64,000 nucleotides of DNA from JAOPZW01 sp963789015 (GTDB lineage: Bacteria; Actinomycetota; Thermoleophilia; Solirubrobacterales; Solirubrobacteraceae): positions 434,001 to 498,000 of the forward strand of contig CAWBIU010000002.1 of assembly GCA_963789015.1 (NCBI GenBank). Reading direction: 5' to 3'. The notes beneath the pieces were generated by a model. That model saw nothing but the letters and a program-made list of their open reading frames with translations, did not search any database and had not been told where the DNA came from. Positions 15,376 to 24,021 of the stretch are shown here, piece by piece (positions within the stretch are counted from its first letter, which is position 1; each line of letters opens with the position of its first letter). The translations under genes were made by a program, and so were the position numbers.

Positions 15376-17142
15376 CCCGGGTCGCGTCGCCGAGCGCAGC
15401 CGCACCAGCTTGACGGCAAGCTCGAGCGACAGCAGGTCCTCCGTGCCGAGGTCCAGGCCGGACAGCTTCTCGATGCGGTCCAGCCGCTGGCGCAGCGTGT
15501 TCGGGTGGATGTAGAGCGCGCGCGCCGTCGTCGCGTTGCTGCGACGGTCGCGCAGGTACTGCTCGAGCGTGACCACGAGCTGCGCGCGGCGGCGGCGGTC
15601 GTAGTCCATCAGCCGTTCGACGGCCTCGCAGTGGCGGTCGTCGGGCGCCTCGTCGAGTGGCAGGCGGACGAGGTACCGGTAGGCGCCCAGCTCGGCATAG
15701 GCCATCGCCCCGCCGCCGCGCACGAGCGCGCGGGCGATCTGCGCGGCGTCGGCCGCCTCGCGCACGCCGCGCTCACCGCCGGCGACGCCGCGGCGGATCT
15801 CGCCGATCCCCACGATGACGCGCTCGGCGGCGCCCAGCTCGCCCAGCGTGCGGGCGAGCTCGGCGTGCGCCTCGTCGCCCGCGCCCGGGCGCAGCGGCAG
15901 CAGCACGCGCATGCTCTCGCGCCCCGTGTCGCACAGGACGCCCGGGGCGAGGCGGCGCAGGCGCGCCTCGGCGCGCTCGGCCACCGCCGGCCAGGGGCGA
16001 TGGTCGCCGTGCCCGCGGACGGGCTCGACGTGCAGCAGCGCGTGGCGCCGGGCGAGGTCGACGCCCGCGGCGCGGGCGCGCGACTCGGCCACGTCGCCGG
16101 CCCCGCTGGCGAGCGCGTCGAAGAGGTCGCGGACGATGTTCTCGGCGGTCAGGCGCTCGATCAGCTCGGCCTTCTTGAGCGCGACGGCGAGCTGGTGGGC
16201 GACGGCGTTGAGCAGCTCGTCGTCCTCGGCGTCCATCGGGTGCGAGGCGGCGACGGCGAGCACGCCGAGGTCTTCGGCGCCCGCGGCCACCGGTGCGGCG
16301 AGCACCGGGCCGGTGCTCGGCGCCGACGGCGCACGGCGGCGCAGCACGTCGAGCAGCATGGCCGTGCCCTCGCTGTCGGCGTCGCCGCCGGGCGGGTCGG
16401 CGGCGGCGAGCTCGAGGCGCCCGCCCGGGCGGTCGAGCAGATAGAGCCGGCAGGCGTCCGCGCGCAGCAGCTCGCGCACGCACTCGGTCACGACGCGGTA
16501 GAGCTCTTCGCGCCCGTCGACCGCGGCGATCTCCTGGCCCAGGGCCGACAGGCGCGTCAGCGTCTCGACACGGCGCCGCGCGTCCTCGTACAGGCGGGCG
16601 TTCTCGATGGCCCCGGCGACGAGCGAGGCGGTGTGGACGAGCACGTTGAGCACGCCGTCCTCGAACTCGCGCGGCGCCTCGGTGTGCAGCACGACGACCC
16701 CGAGCGCCTCGCCGGCGCGCGCCGGGATCGGCACGGCGACCATCGACTGGAAGCGCTCCTCGTCGATCTCGGGCACGTACTTCATGCGCGGGTCGGCCAT
16801 CGCGTCGTCGCGGATGAAGGCGGGGCGACGGTTGCGCGCGACCCAGCCCGCCAGCCCCTCCCCGACGCCGAACTCGACACGCCCGACAAGGTGGTTGTAC
16901 ACGCGCGACGCGGCCCGCAGGCGCAGCCGCTCGCCGTCGCTGAGGTAGACGAAGCAGGCGTGGCAGCGCGTCGCCTCGGTGAGCAGGTCGACGATCCCCT
17001 CAAGGACCTCGTCGAGGTCCGGCGAGGACGCGACGGCATTGATGACCGCGTAGAGGGTGTCGCTCTCCAGCCGGACGCGGTCCAGCTGCGCTGCGACGTC
17101 GCCGTCGGCGCCAACCTCGCCTGTGGTCCTCGTGATCGCCAT
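15373..17142 (-). CDS. GAF-domain PucR/CdaR-type transcriptional regulator
   Basis: A 589-residue regulator. Two GAF domains are visible (about residues 40-185, with FVYLSDGERLRLRAAS and MVAVPIPA, and about 205-325). A central region follows, then a C-terminal PucR helix-turn-helix in which NATTARALYIHPNTLRQRLD is diagnostic. GAF domains suggest a small-molecule signal. It lies between gmaS and hprA on the same strand, so it probably controls methylamine or serine-cycle genes. GGGAGAGG precedes the ATG. Confidence 0.85.
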   Translation of the reverse strand: MAITRTTGEVGADGDVAAQLDRVRLESDTLYAVINAVASSPDLDEVLEGIVDLLTEATRCHACFVYLSDGERLRLRAASRVYNHLVGRVEFGVGEGLAGWVARNRRPAFIRDDAMADPRMKYVPEIDEERFQSMVAVPIPARAGEALGVVVLHTEAPREFEDGVLNVLVHTASLVAGAIENARLYEDARRRVETLTRLSALGQEIAAVDGREELYRVVTECVRELLRADACRLYLLDRPGGRLELAAADPPGGDADSEGTAMLLDVLRRRAPSAPSTGPVLAAPVAAGAEDLGVLAVAASHPMDAEDDELLNAVAHQLAVALKKAELIERLTAENIVRDLFDALASGAGDVAESRARAAGVDLARRHALLHVEPVRGHGDHRPWPAVAERAEARLRRLAPGVLCDTGRESMRVLLPLRPGAGDEAHAELARTLGELGAAERVIVGIGEIRRGVAGGERGVREAADAAQIARALVRGGGAMAYAELGAYRYLVRLPLDEAPDDRHCEAVERLMDYDRRRRAQLVVTLEQYLRDRRSNATTARALYIHPNTLRQRLDRIEKLSGLDLGTEDLLSLELAVKLVRLRSATRPG

Positions 17143-17193
17143 CGTCGCGCCTCTCCCGGGGCCATGGTACGGCCCAGGGCGCGCGTCAGGCGA

Positions 17194-18606
17194 TCAGAAG
17201 AGCTGCAGGTAGCGTTTGAGCTCCCACTGCGTGATCTGCTCGTGGGCCATCGTCCACTCGCCGCGCTTGATGCGCACGAAGTAGTCGACGTAGTCCTCGC
17301 GGCCGGTGTGACCGAGCGCCGCGCGCAGGACGTCGTCGCGCTCGAGCTCGCGCGTGGCGTCGAGCAGGTTGGCGGGCAGCATCTCGACGCCGAGCTGCTC
17401 GCGGCTCTCGTCGGTGAGCTCGTGCAGGTTGAGCTCCGTCGTCGGGGCGCCCGCGTCGAGCTCGTTCTCGATGCCGTCGAGGCCGGCCGCGAGCACGGCC
17501 GTCGCGCCCAGGTAGGGGTTGCACGAGCCGTCGACGGTGCGGTCCTCGATGCGGCCCGGGGCCGGGATGCGCAGCATCTGCGTGCGGTTGTTGTAGCCGT
17601 AGCTGATGTACACCGGCGCCCATGTCGAGCCGCTCTGGGCGCCGCCGGCGACCAGCCGCTTGTAGGACGTCACGGTCGGCGCGGTCAGGGCGATGTAGGC
17701 CTTGGCGTGCGCCTTGAGGCCGCCGATGAAGTGGTAGGCGGCCTTGGAGAGACCGAGCCCGCGGGGGTCGCCGTCGGGTCCGGCCTCGAAGACGTTCTCG
17801 CCGTCCTTCCACAGGCTCATGTGGAAGTGACAGCCGTTGCCCGTCAGATGCGGGAACGGCTTGGGCATGAACGTCGCGATGAGCCCGCGCTCCTGGGCCA
17901 TCGACTCGACCATGTAGCGGAAGAAGATCGCGCGGTCGCAGGTCGTCAGCGCGTCGGCGTAGTCGAAGTTCTGCTCGAACTGGCCGTTGGCGTCCTCGTG
18001 GTCCGTTGCGTAGTTGTCCCAGCCCAGCGCGGTGATGTTGCGGGCGACCTGGCTGACGAAGTCGAGGCTGCGCGTCAGCGCGCGCATGTCGTAACAGGGC
18101 TGGTCGAGGGTGTCGAGCGGGTCGGCGAGCTCGATCCCGCCGTCCTCGCGCTGGCGCACGAGGAAGTACTCGAGCTCGGCGCCGATCTTGAACTCGAAGC
18201 CCAGCGCGGCGGCCCGGTCGAGCTGGCGGCGCAGGATCGTGCGCGGGTCGTAGGGCCACTCCTCGCCCTCGACGTGCACGTCGCAGGCGAAGCGCGCGAC
18301 GCCGGGCCGCCAGGGCAGCGGCGTGAGGCTGCGCACGTCGGGCATCGCGGCCATGTCCGGATCGTTGGGGCGCTGGCCGATGTCGCCGGCGGCGAAGCCG
18401 GCGAAGCCGGCGCCCTCGCTGAGCAGGCCGTCGAGGTGCGCGGCGGGCACGAGCTTGGCGTTCGGCTTGCCGTGCATGTCCACGAACTGCGCGAACAGGA
18501 ACTCGATCCCGTTGGAGCGGATCCACTCCCGGGCCTCGTCGGCCGTCGCCGGCGCCGTGAACGGGACGTCGGGGTTGGCGGTGGCCAGCGGTTCGAGCGC
18601 GCTCAT
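17194..18606 (-). CDS. gmaS: Gamma-glutamylmethylamide synthetase (glutamine synthetase family)
   Basis: A 470-residue glutamine-synthetase fold enzyme of the GlnT type. Typical of gamma-glutamylmethylamide synthetases are AQFVDMHGKPNAKLVP, EGAGFAGFAAGDIG, DHEDANGQFE, FMPKPFPHLTGNGCHFH, DPRGLGLSKAAYHFIGG and DGSCNPYLGATAVLAAGLDG. It ligates methylamine to glutamate with ATP. Presence of amt, mgsABC and the dehydrogenase tetramer nearby supports this over ordinary GlnA or PuuA. The ATG at 18606 is chosen because GAGAGG lies 8 nt upstream. Confidence 0.88.
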   Translation of the reverse strand: MSALEPLATANPDVPFTAPATADEAREWIRSNGIEFLFAQFVDMHGKPNAKLVPAAHLDGLLSEGAGFAGFAAGDIGQRPNDPDMAAMPDVRSLTPLPWRPGVARFACDVHVEGEEWPYDPRTILRRQLDRAAALGFEFKIGAELEYFLVRQREDGGIELADPLDTLDQPCYDMRALTRSLDFVSQVARNITALGWDNYATDHEDANGQFEQNFDYADALTTCDRAIFFRYMVESMAQERGLIATFMPKPFPHLTGNGCHFHMSLWKDGENVFEAGPDGDPRGLGLSKAAYHFIGGLKAHAKAYIALTAPTVTSYKRLVAGGAQSGSTWAPVYISYGYNNRTQMLRIPAPGRIEDRTVDGSCNPYLGATAVLAAGLDGIENELDAGAPTTELNLHELTDESREQLGVEMLPANLLDATRELERDDVLRAALGHTGREDYVDYFVRIKRGEWTMAHEQITQWELKRYLQLF

Positions 18607-18697
18607 CCAGGCATCCTCTCGGCCGGGGCGTGGGGCGGCAATGGGCGCCGCGGCCACGTTAACCCCCGCGCGGGTGTACTGCGGGCACACACCGCGC

Positions 18698-19057
18698 CTA
18701 CGGCGCCGGCCGCCCTCTGTCGTCGTTGACCGCGGCGACCTTGCCGTTGTTGGCGTCGACGCGCACGGTCGCGATGCGCCCGGGCGAGCCGTCGCGCGCG
18801 GGGATCGACAGCGACACCGCCCAGAAGGGCTTGGCGTTCAGGCCCTGGCGGACGAGACGGATCTGCGTCCGGACGGGGCGGAAGTCGACCTGCGCGCGCG
18901 CCGTGGCGATCGCCCGCTCCTGGGGGATGCGCACCTGGGACTGCTGGCAGGACTGCGAGAAGAGCAGCGTGGCGCCGAACAGCACGACCAGGAAGACGAC
19001 CGCGCGCCGGTCCAGCCGCCCACGCCGCCGGTGTCGCTCGAGCGTCGCCGCCGTCAC
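18698..19057 (-). CDS. Small single-pass membrane protein of unknown function
   Basis: A 119-residue protein with a basic N-terminus, one membrane segment (AVVFLVVLFGATLLF), a nearby SCQQS, and an extracytoplasmic part containing PFWAVSLSIPARDG and TVRVDANNGKVAAVNDD. That last part recalls PepSY-like domains, but the match is weak. It starts with a GTG overlapping the TGA of the preceding 55-residue protein by 4 nt. Part of the amt-to-gmaS gene row. Confidence 0.65.
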   Translation of the reverse strand: MTAATLERHRRRGRLDRRAVVFLVVLFGATLLFSQSCQQSQVRIPQERAIATARAQVDFRPVRTQIRLVRQGLNAKPFWAVSLSIPARDGSPGRIATVRVDANNGKVAAVNDDRGRPAP

Positions 19058-19221
19058 ACCGTGGGCCGGAACTCGGTGCCCATGTTCGTGAACAGGACGA
19101 TCACGAGCACGACGATCGCGCACACGATCGAGATCGCGAGCATCGCGCGCTCGAAGGCGCGGTTATGGGTCTGCAGCGGCGGGAACTCGATCTGCCGCTC
19201 ACGCTTGGACGGTGTGGCCAT
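19054..19221 (-). CDS. Small membrane protein, 55 aa
   Basis: A 55-residue protein with one membrane helix (MLAISIVCAIVVLVIVLF). It is unrecognised. The ATG at 19221 is followed by a basic N-terminus, and it overlaps the next gene by GTGA. Tight packing with the genes between amt and gmaS supports its being real. Confidence 0.6.
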   Translation of the reverse strand: MATPSKRERQIEFPPLQTHNRAFERAMLAISIVCAIVVLVIVLFTNMGTEFRPTV

Positions 19222-19232
19222 CGTTCTTCCTC

Positions 19233-19550
19233 CTAGCCCGGTCCGGCGGGGGTCACGGCCACGCCACGCTCGCGCAGTCGGATCGCGTGCTTTCGCAGGC
19301 GGCGGTCCTCGTAGAGGACCCACGCCACCAGGGCGATGACCATGACCGCGATCCCGATCACGGTCAGGACGATGTAGGCGCCGTTCGCGCCCGCCCCGTC
19401 CTCGCCGTACGTGCTCCCCGGGCCGAACGTCATGATGCCCGCGCACTTCTCGTAGGCCGCCTGCAGGATGAAGTCGGCCGAGTCGTCGGCCGGCTTGGCG
19501 CCGACGACGTGCGCGACGCAGTCGGGCGCGCTATCGATGATCGCGGGCAT
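19233..19550 (-). CDS. Small membrane protein, 105 aa
   Basis: A 105-residue protein with an N-terminal hydrophilic part carrying two cysteines (Cys11 and Cys36), a single membrane helix (YIVLTVIGIAVMVIALVAWVLY) and a basic C-terminus. The N-terminal part could be outside the cell. No family was recognised. It overlaps the preceding 40-residue gene by 20 nt in the amt operon. Confidence 0.65.
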   Translation of the reverse strand: MPAIIDSAPDCVAHVVGAKPADDSADFILQAAYEKCAGIMTFGPGSTYGEDGAGANGAYIVLTVIGIAVMVIALVAWVLYEDRRLRKHAIRLRERGVAVTPAGPG

Positions 19551-19653
19551 CCGCGCTCCTCTCGGTCTCCTGCCGCTGCCGGCGCAGCATCCACGCGGAG
19601 AGCGTGCCGACGACGGCGATCATGATCATCACGCTGAGGACGAAGCTGGCCAT
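19531..19653 (-). CDS. Small membrane protein, 40 aa, directly after amt
   Basis: A 40-residue protein: one membrane helix (FVLSVMIMIAVVGTLSAWML) and a charged C-terminus. In shape it resembles small accessory subunits of transporters such as the MetS-type subunit. It begins 2 nt after the amt stop codon, so it is probably co-translated with the transporter and may be its accessory subunit. Confidence 0.6.
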   Translation of the reverse strand: MASFVLSVMIMIAVVGTLSAWMLRRQRQETERSADARDHR

Positions 19654-19655
19654 GG

Positions 19656-21086
19656 CTACCTCCTCGTCTCCTGCAACGCCCCGCGCAGCACGCTCTCCGA
19701 CTCGACCAGGGTGCCGTCCGGCTCCATGATGGGCTCGGCCACGCGCCCGTGCTCGGGATAGAAGTCGGTCTCGTACTCGGCCATGTCCAGGCCCTCGATC
19801 TCGACCTCCCCCGGCACGCGCAGGATGTTGAGCTTCTTCAACACGTACGACGCCGTGTAGCCCGACAGGAAGCCGAGCGGCAGGAACGTGGCCATGCCCA
19901 TGAGCTGGCCGCCGATCGAGCTTTCGACGTTGTTCAGGCCGGTCGGGTAGCCGGCGGCGAAGACGCCGACCCAGAACATCCCCAGGAAGCCCGACACGCC
20001 GTGCACGGCAACCGCGCCGACCGCGTCGTCGACGCGCTGGCGGTGCTCGATCCACAGGGACGCGTAGTACGAGAGCGCCGCGGTCAGCATCGACAGCAGA
20101 TAGGCGAGCGTCGGCGCATAGACGTCGGCGCCGGCGGACACGCCGATGACGCCGGCCAGGCCGCCGGAGATGGTCCAGAACGGGTCGCCGCGGCTGGCGA
20201 AGTAGCCGCCGGTGAACCCGCCGGCGAAGCCCATCGTGATCACCATCGTGATCGAGCCGAGCGTCGTCGGGCTCAGGTAGATGGTCGCCCAGCCCGGGAA
20301 CGAGGTCGAGGCGATGACCAGGCACGCGCCGTAGAACGCGTAGAACCCGGTGAAGATGAGCATCAGCCCGAGCGCGGTGATGTGCAGGTTGTGCGGTTTG
20401 AACGTCCGCGTCAGGCCGTCGCGCGTGTAGCGCCCGATGCGCGGCCCGAGGTTGAACAGCACCCCGAGCGTGAACGCCCCCGCGACCCCGTGCACGACGC
20501 CCGAGGCGATCGAGTCGTGGAAGCCGAAGCGCAGCGTCAGCCAGCCGCCCGCGCTCCAGCCCCATGCGGCATCCAGGATCCACACGACCGACCCGAGCAG
20601 CACGGCGAGCACGAGGTAGGCGCTGATCCGGGCCCGCTCGATGACCGCGCCGGACATGATCGACGCCGTCGTCCACGAGAACAGCAGGAAGGCCAGGAAG
20701 AAGATCAGGTTGATGTTGTTCGTGAGGTTCGGCCCGAAGGCGTCCGACCACGGGATGCCGCTCTGGCAGGTGACCGACGTGAAGTCGCTGCTGTTCGGCC
20801 CGATCGCCAGACCGGGCTGCGCGCAGCTGTAGATCCACCAGCCGAAGTAGTAGAAGCTCGGCGTGACGACGGCGATCGTCAGGATGTTCTTCATCGCCGT
20901 CGTCATGACGTTCTTGCGGCGCGCCACGCCGGCTTCGTACGACATGAAGCCCGCGTGGATGAGCCACATCAGGACGACGGTGAAGAAGTAGAACTGCTCG
21001 CCGAGGATCGCGCTGTCCCGCGTCTGCGCGTCCGCGCTGGCTGCGTCCTGCAGGTTCTGCACCTGCGCGAGAACGAATCCACCCAT
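19656..21086 (-). CDS. amt: Ammonium transporter (possible methylammonium carrier)
   Basis: A 476-residue Amt/MEP/Rh protein with about eleven membrane segments. The paired pore histidines are visible in GVVHGVAGA and AVHGVSGF. The C-terminal cytoplasmic tail (GLDMAEYETDFYPEHGRVAEP) is long. Amt proteins conduct ammonium and methylammonium. As the first gene of the row leading to gmaS, it probably imports methylamine here. The ATG at 21086 is chosen; a TTG at 21134 would add 16 residues without a better ribosome-binding site. Confidence 0.9.
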   Translation of the reverse strand: MGGFVLAQVQNLQDAASADAQTRDSAILGEQFYFFTVVLMWLIHAGFMSYEAGVARRKNVMTTAMKNILTIAVVTPSFYYFGWWIYSCAQPGLAIGPNSSDFTSVTCQSGIPWSDAFGPNLTNNINLIFFLAFLLFSWTTASIMSGAVIERARISAYLVLAVLLGSVVWILDAAWGWSAGGWLTLRFGFHDSIASGVVHGVAGAFTLGVLFNLGPRIGRYTRDGLTRTFKPHNLHITALGLMLIFTGFYAFYGACLVIASTSFPGWATIYLSPTTLGSITMVITMGFAGGFTGGYFASRGDPFWTISGGLAGVIGVSAGADVYAPTLAYLLSMLTAALSYYASLWIEHRQRVDDAVGAVAVHGVSGFLGMFWVGVFAAGYPTGLNNVESSIGGQLMGMATFLPLGFLSGYTASYVLKKLNILRVPGEVEIEGLDMAEYETDFYPEHGRVAEPIMEPDGTLVESESVLRGALQETRR

Positions 21087-21148
21087 GCCGCTGCTCAGCC
21101 CCTCTCCCGCGGCTCCTCCACCGCGTCCGGGCAACTGGACAAATTGGA

Positions 21149-21186
21149 CTTATACGCGGCGCGGCTGACGCCGTGGGAGTTTTTTT
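21149..21186 (-). promoter_or_regulatory. AT-rich promoter region of amt
   Basis: On the minus strand there is a TATAAG box (21149-21154), with an A7 tract (21180-21186) about 26 bp upstream that may act as an UP element. It is a rare AT-rich patch in this GC-rich sequence. No good -35 hexamer was seen. AATTTGTCC, between the box and the gene, also occurs before the flavin reductase gene at 6624. Confidence 0.4.
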
Positions 21187-21203
21187 GGAGCTTGCGCTCC
21201 GGC

Positions 21204-21431
21204 TCAGCGCCCGGCCTCGCGGCGGCGGCGCTGGCGGCGGGCGGTGATCCACAGCTTCTCGCCCAGGAACCCGACGACGTTGAAGAGCAGCACGAGCAGG
21301 AACCACCAGACCTTGACCTGGAAGTCGAGGTCGCGCTCGTCCCGGAGGTCGAGCCAGGTCAGGTAGAGCATCCCGATCTGGGCGACGAGCAGGACGATCG
21401 GCACGTGGCCGAGGATCACGAAGACGATCAC
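21204..21431 (-). CDS. Small two-helix membrane protein
   Basis: A 75-residue protein with two membrane segments (VIVFVILGHVPIVLLVAQIG and VWWFLLVLLFNVVGFLG) and a strongly basic C-terminus. The WW-FLLVLLFNVVG stretch faintly recalls the N-terminal domain of PLD-nuclease-type proteins. The GTG start at 21431 is a judgement; TAACGT lies 10 nt upstream. It is upstream of amt on the same strand but separated by the amt promoter. Confidence 0.55.
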   Translation of the reverse strand: MIVFVILGHVPIVLLVAQIGMLYLTWLDLRDERDLDFQVKVWWFLLVLLFNVVGFLGEKLWITARRQRRRREAGR

Positions 21432-21519
21432 GCCGGCACGGACGTTATCCGCCCGGGCCGCCGCCGGATGCGGGAGGATCCCCGGCCTCGATGGGCACCC
21501 TGGCCGAGCCCCACGCCGC

Positions 21520-22740
21520 GTGACCCGCGACGTCATCCAGACCCTCGGCCTCGTGCTCGGCGCCGGCCTGCTCGCGCGCGTGGTCGCCGACCTCCTGCGC
21601 CTGCCCGAGGTCCTGCTGCTCGTCGGGGCCGGGGCGCTGATCGGCCCCGCGGCGCTCGACCTCGTCGACATCCCGCTCGAGTCGCTCGGCGCACAGCTCG
21701 TCTTCACGCTCGGCGTCTCGGCGATCCTCTTCCACGGCGGGCTCAACCTGTCCGTCGACGTCCTGCGCCGCGTGTGGGTCAGCCTGGGGCTGCTCGCGCT
21801 GCCCGGCGTCGTGCTGACCACGGTCGTCGTCGCCGCCGCCGCGCGCGTGCTCTTCGACCTGCCCTGGGACCAGGCGCTGCTGCTCGGCGCGGTGCTCTCG
21901 CCGACCGACCCCGCGATCCTCATCCCGCTGTTCATCGGCTCGCGCCTGCGGCCGAAGATCGCGCAGACCGTCGTCGCCGAGTCGGCGCTCAACGACCCGA
22001 CCGGCGCCGTGCTCGCCCTCACGCTCGCCGCCGTCGTGGTCGGCGGCGGGGAGTCGATCGGCGGGCCCGTGGCGGACTTCGCGGGCGAGCTGGCGATCAG
22101 CGCGGTGCTCGGCATCGTCGCCGGCGTCCTGCTCGCACTGACGATCTCGAGCCATCGCGTGGGGATCTGGCGCGACTCGGCGCCGCTGGCCGTGCTCGCC
22201 GTCGTCGCCGTCTCGTACGTGTCGCTGGACTCGGCGGGCGGCAGCGGCTACCTCGGCGCCTTCCTGGCCGGGCTCGTCGTCGGCAACATGGAGCGCCTCG
22301 GGCTGGCCATGCACGCCGAGCACGAGCGCGAGATGCACGTCGTCGCCGGGACGCTGAGCGACATCGTCACCGTGTTCGTGTTCGCGACGATCGGGGCCAA
22401 CCTCCCGTGGGACACGATGGCCGACGAGGCGCTGCCCGGGCTCGCGGTCATCGCCGTGCTCGTGCTCGTGGCGCGGCCGCTGACCGTGCTCGCGTGCGCG
22501 CTGCCCGATCGCGGCGCGCGCTGGACGCGGGCCGAGCTCGTGTTCCTGGCCTGGACGCGCGAGACCGGCGTCGTTCCCGCGGCGCTCGTCGGCGTCCTCG
22601 CCGGTCTCGGCGTGCCCGGCGTCGACGTGCTCGCCAGCGTCGTGGCGATCGCCATCCTCGTGACGCTGGTGGCCCAGGCGATGCCCGCGCCGTGGCTGGC
22701 GCGCCGGCTCGGGCTGCTCGAGGACGCGGCTAGACCGTGA
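21520..22740 (+). CDS. Cation:proton antiporter (CPA1/NhaP family)
   Basis: A 406-residue membrane protein with about twelve hydrophobic segments. LGAVLSPTDPAILIPLF and ESALNDPTGAVLAL hold the aspartates that bind the cation in CPA1 antiporters. It probably exports Na+ or K+ in exchange for protons. GTG start at 21520. It is convergent with a small gene that overlaps its 3' end, and lies between the amt and mgs gene groups without an evident link to methylamine use, though ammonia release would affect pH. Confidence 0.85.
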   Translation: MTRDVIQTLGLVLGAGLLARVVADLLRLPEVLLLVGAGALIGPAALDLVDIPLESLGAQLVFTLGVSAILFHGGLNLSVDVLRRVWVSLGLLALPGVVLTTVVVAAAARVLFDLPWDQALLLGAVLSPTDPAILIPLFIGSRLRPKIAQTVVAESALNDPTGAVLALTLAAVVVGGGESIGGPVADFAGELAISAVLGIVAGVLLALTISSHRVGIWRDSAPLAVLAVVAVSYVSLDSAGGSGYLGAFLAGLVVGNMERLGLAMHAEHEREMHVVAGTLSDIVTVFVFATIGANLPWDTMADEALPGLAVIAVLVLVARPLTVLACALPDRGARWTRAELVFLAWTRETGVVPAALVGVLAGLGVPGVDVLASVVAIAILVTLVAQAMPAPWLARRLGLLEDAARP

Positions 22741-22978
22741 GCAGCTCGGGCCGCACGACGAGGACGTCGAGCGTGTCGCCCCCGGCGTCGGCGACCTCGA
22801 CCATGACCGACGGGCCGAACGGCTCGACGATCGTCACCGGGGTCCCGCGCGGCCAGTTGGCGACGCGGTCGGCGAGCCGGACGGGCGCATGGAAGGCGCC
22901 GGGCGCGCCTGGTGCCTCGGCAGCTCCGGAGGCATGCCCGCGGCGGGCGAAGCGGCGGGGACGGCGGCTCAGTCCCAT
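22730..22978 (-). CDS. Small hypothetical protein (DUF4926-like)
   Basis: An 82-residue protein with a basic low-complexity N-terminus and a C-terminal beta-rich part, DRVANWPRGTPVTIVEPFG then VMVEVADAGG. This resembles small DUF4926-type domains, but the resemblance is weak. Its 3' end overlaps the antiporter gene by 11 nt. It is divergent from mgsA. Confidence 0.45.
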   Translation of the reverse strand: MGLSRRPRRFARRGHASGAAEAPGAPGAFHAPVRLADRVANWPRGTPVTIVEPFGPSVMVEVADAGGDTLDVLVVRPELLTV

Positions 22979-23059
22979 TGCTTCGGTGCTACCCAGCGTT
23001 CTCGTCGCGATCACGCCGGATGCGTCGTTCGGCGCAGGAGACCGGATGAGCGGCCACGA

Positions 23060-23078
23060 TATGTGCTCTTGCCACATA
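23060..23078. promoter_or_regulatory. Inverted repeat upstream of mgsABC
   Basis: TATGTG (23060-23065) and CACATA (23073-23078) flank a 7-nt spacer, 34 nt before the mgsA start. The right arm overlaps TAGCTT (23077-23082), a possible -10 box. It is a candidate operator controlling the N-methylglutamate genes. Confidence 0.4.
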
Positions 23079-23112
23079 GCTTTCGCGGATCCGCGGCCGC
23101 ACAGTTGAGGCC

Positions 23113-24021
23113 ATGTGCGGGATCGCCGGTCTCTTCAGCAAGTCCACCGCCGTCGAGGAGCGCCTCGGCGAGCACCTCGGCGCCATGCTCGGCCAGCTCA
23201 GCGACCGCGGGCCGGACAGCGCGGGCGTCGCCTTCTACCGCGAGCCGGCGCCGTCGGGCTCGAGCAAGGTGTCGCTGTACTCGGCCGACGCGCGCCAGGA
23301 CTGGGACGCCGTCGGGCGCGCGCTGGCCGACGCCTTCGGCGGCGACGTCGAGCCCGCCGTGCGCGCCAGCCACGCCGTCTTCGTCGTCGGCACGGACGCG
23401 GAGACCGCGCAGGCGTGGCTGCGCGAGCGCCACCCCGAGCTGCGGATCATGAGCGCGGGCGAGCGGATCGAGATCTACAAGGAGATGGGCCTGCCGACGG
23501 ACTTCGTCGAGCGCTTCGCGCTCGGCGACATCCGCGCCAGCCACGCCCTCGGGCACACGCGAATGGCGACCGAGAGCCGCGTCACGACCGAGCACTCGCA
23601 CCCCTTCTCGACCGGCCTTGACCTGTGCCTCGTGCACAACGGCTCGCTCTCCAACCACAACCGCCTGCGGCGTGAGCTGCGCCGCGAGGGGATGGCCTTC
23701 GAGACCGACAACGACAGCGAGGTCGCCGCCGGCTACCTGACCTGGCGTCTGCGCGAGGGCGCGTCGCTGGAGGGCGCCCTCGAGTCGTGCCTGACCGACC
23801 TCGACGGCTTCTACACCTTCGCCGTGGGCACGGCCGACGGCTTCGCCGTCCTGCGCGACCCGATCGCCTGCAAGCCCGCCGTGCTCGCCGAGACCGACGA
23901 CTGGGTCGCGATGGCGTCCGAGTACCGGGCGATCGCCGTGCTGCCCGGCGCCGAGGACGCGACCGTCTGGGAGCCCGAGCCTGCGCGCGTGTACGTGTGG
24001 GAGCGGGAGGCCGTGGCGTGA
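23113..24021 (+). CDS. mgsA: N-methylglutamate synthase subunit A (class II glutamine amidotransferase)
   Basis: A 302-residue Ntn-type amidotransferase. The start MCGIAGLF places the catalytic cysteine at residue 2. Other family elements are RGPDSAGVAFY, GHTRMATES, VHNGSLSNHN and DNDSEVAAGYL. It would hydrolyse the gamma-glutamyl amide and pass the amine to the synthase site. The fixed MCGI start decides the ATG at 23113. It overlaps mgsB by GTGA. Confidence 0.88.
   Translation: MCGIAGLFSKSTAVEERLGEHLGAMLGQLSDRGPDSAGVAFYREPAPSGSSKVSLYSADARQDWDAVGRALADAFGGDVEPAVRASHAVFVVGTDAETAQAWLRERHPELRIMSAGERIEIYKEMGLPTDFVERFALGDIRASHALGHTRMATESRVTTEHSHPFSTGLDLCLVHNGSLSNHNRLRRELRREGMAFETDNDSEVAAGYLTWRLREGASLEGALESCLTDLDGFYTFAVGTADGFAVLRDPIACKPAVLAETDDWVAMASEYRAIAVLPGAEDATVWEPEPARVYVWEREAVA

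Noticed and set aside
17194..18606. Ordinary glutamine synthetase or PuuA
   Set aside because: The DPRGLGLSKAAYHFIGG and DHEDANGQFE pattern and the mgs/sox/amt neighbours favour gamma-glutamylmethylamide synthetase. A biochemical test would settle it.
21160..21200. Intrinsic terminator from the T7 tract
   Set aside because: The T-run is on the plus strand, where no gene ends upstream; on the strand of the flanking genes it is an A-run, better explained as part of the amt promoter.
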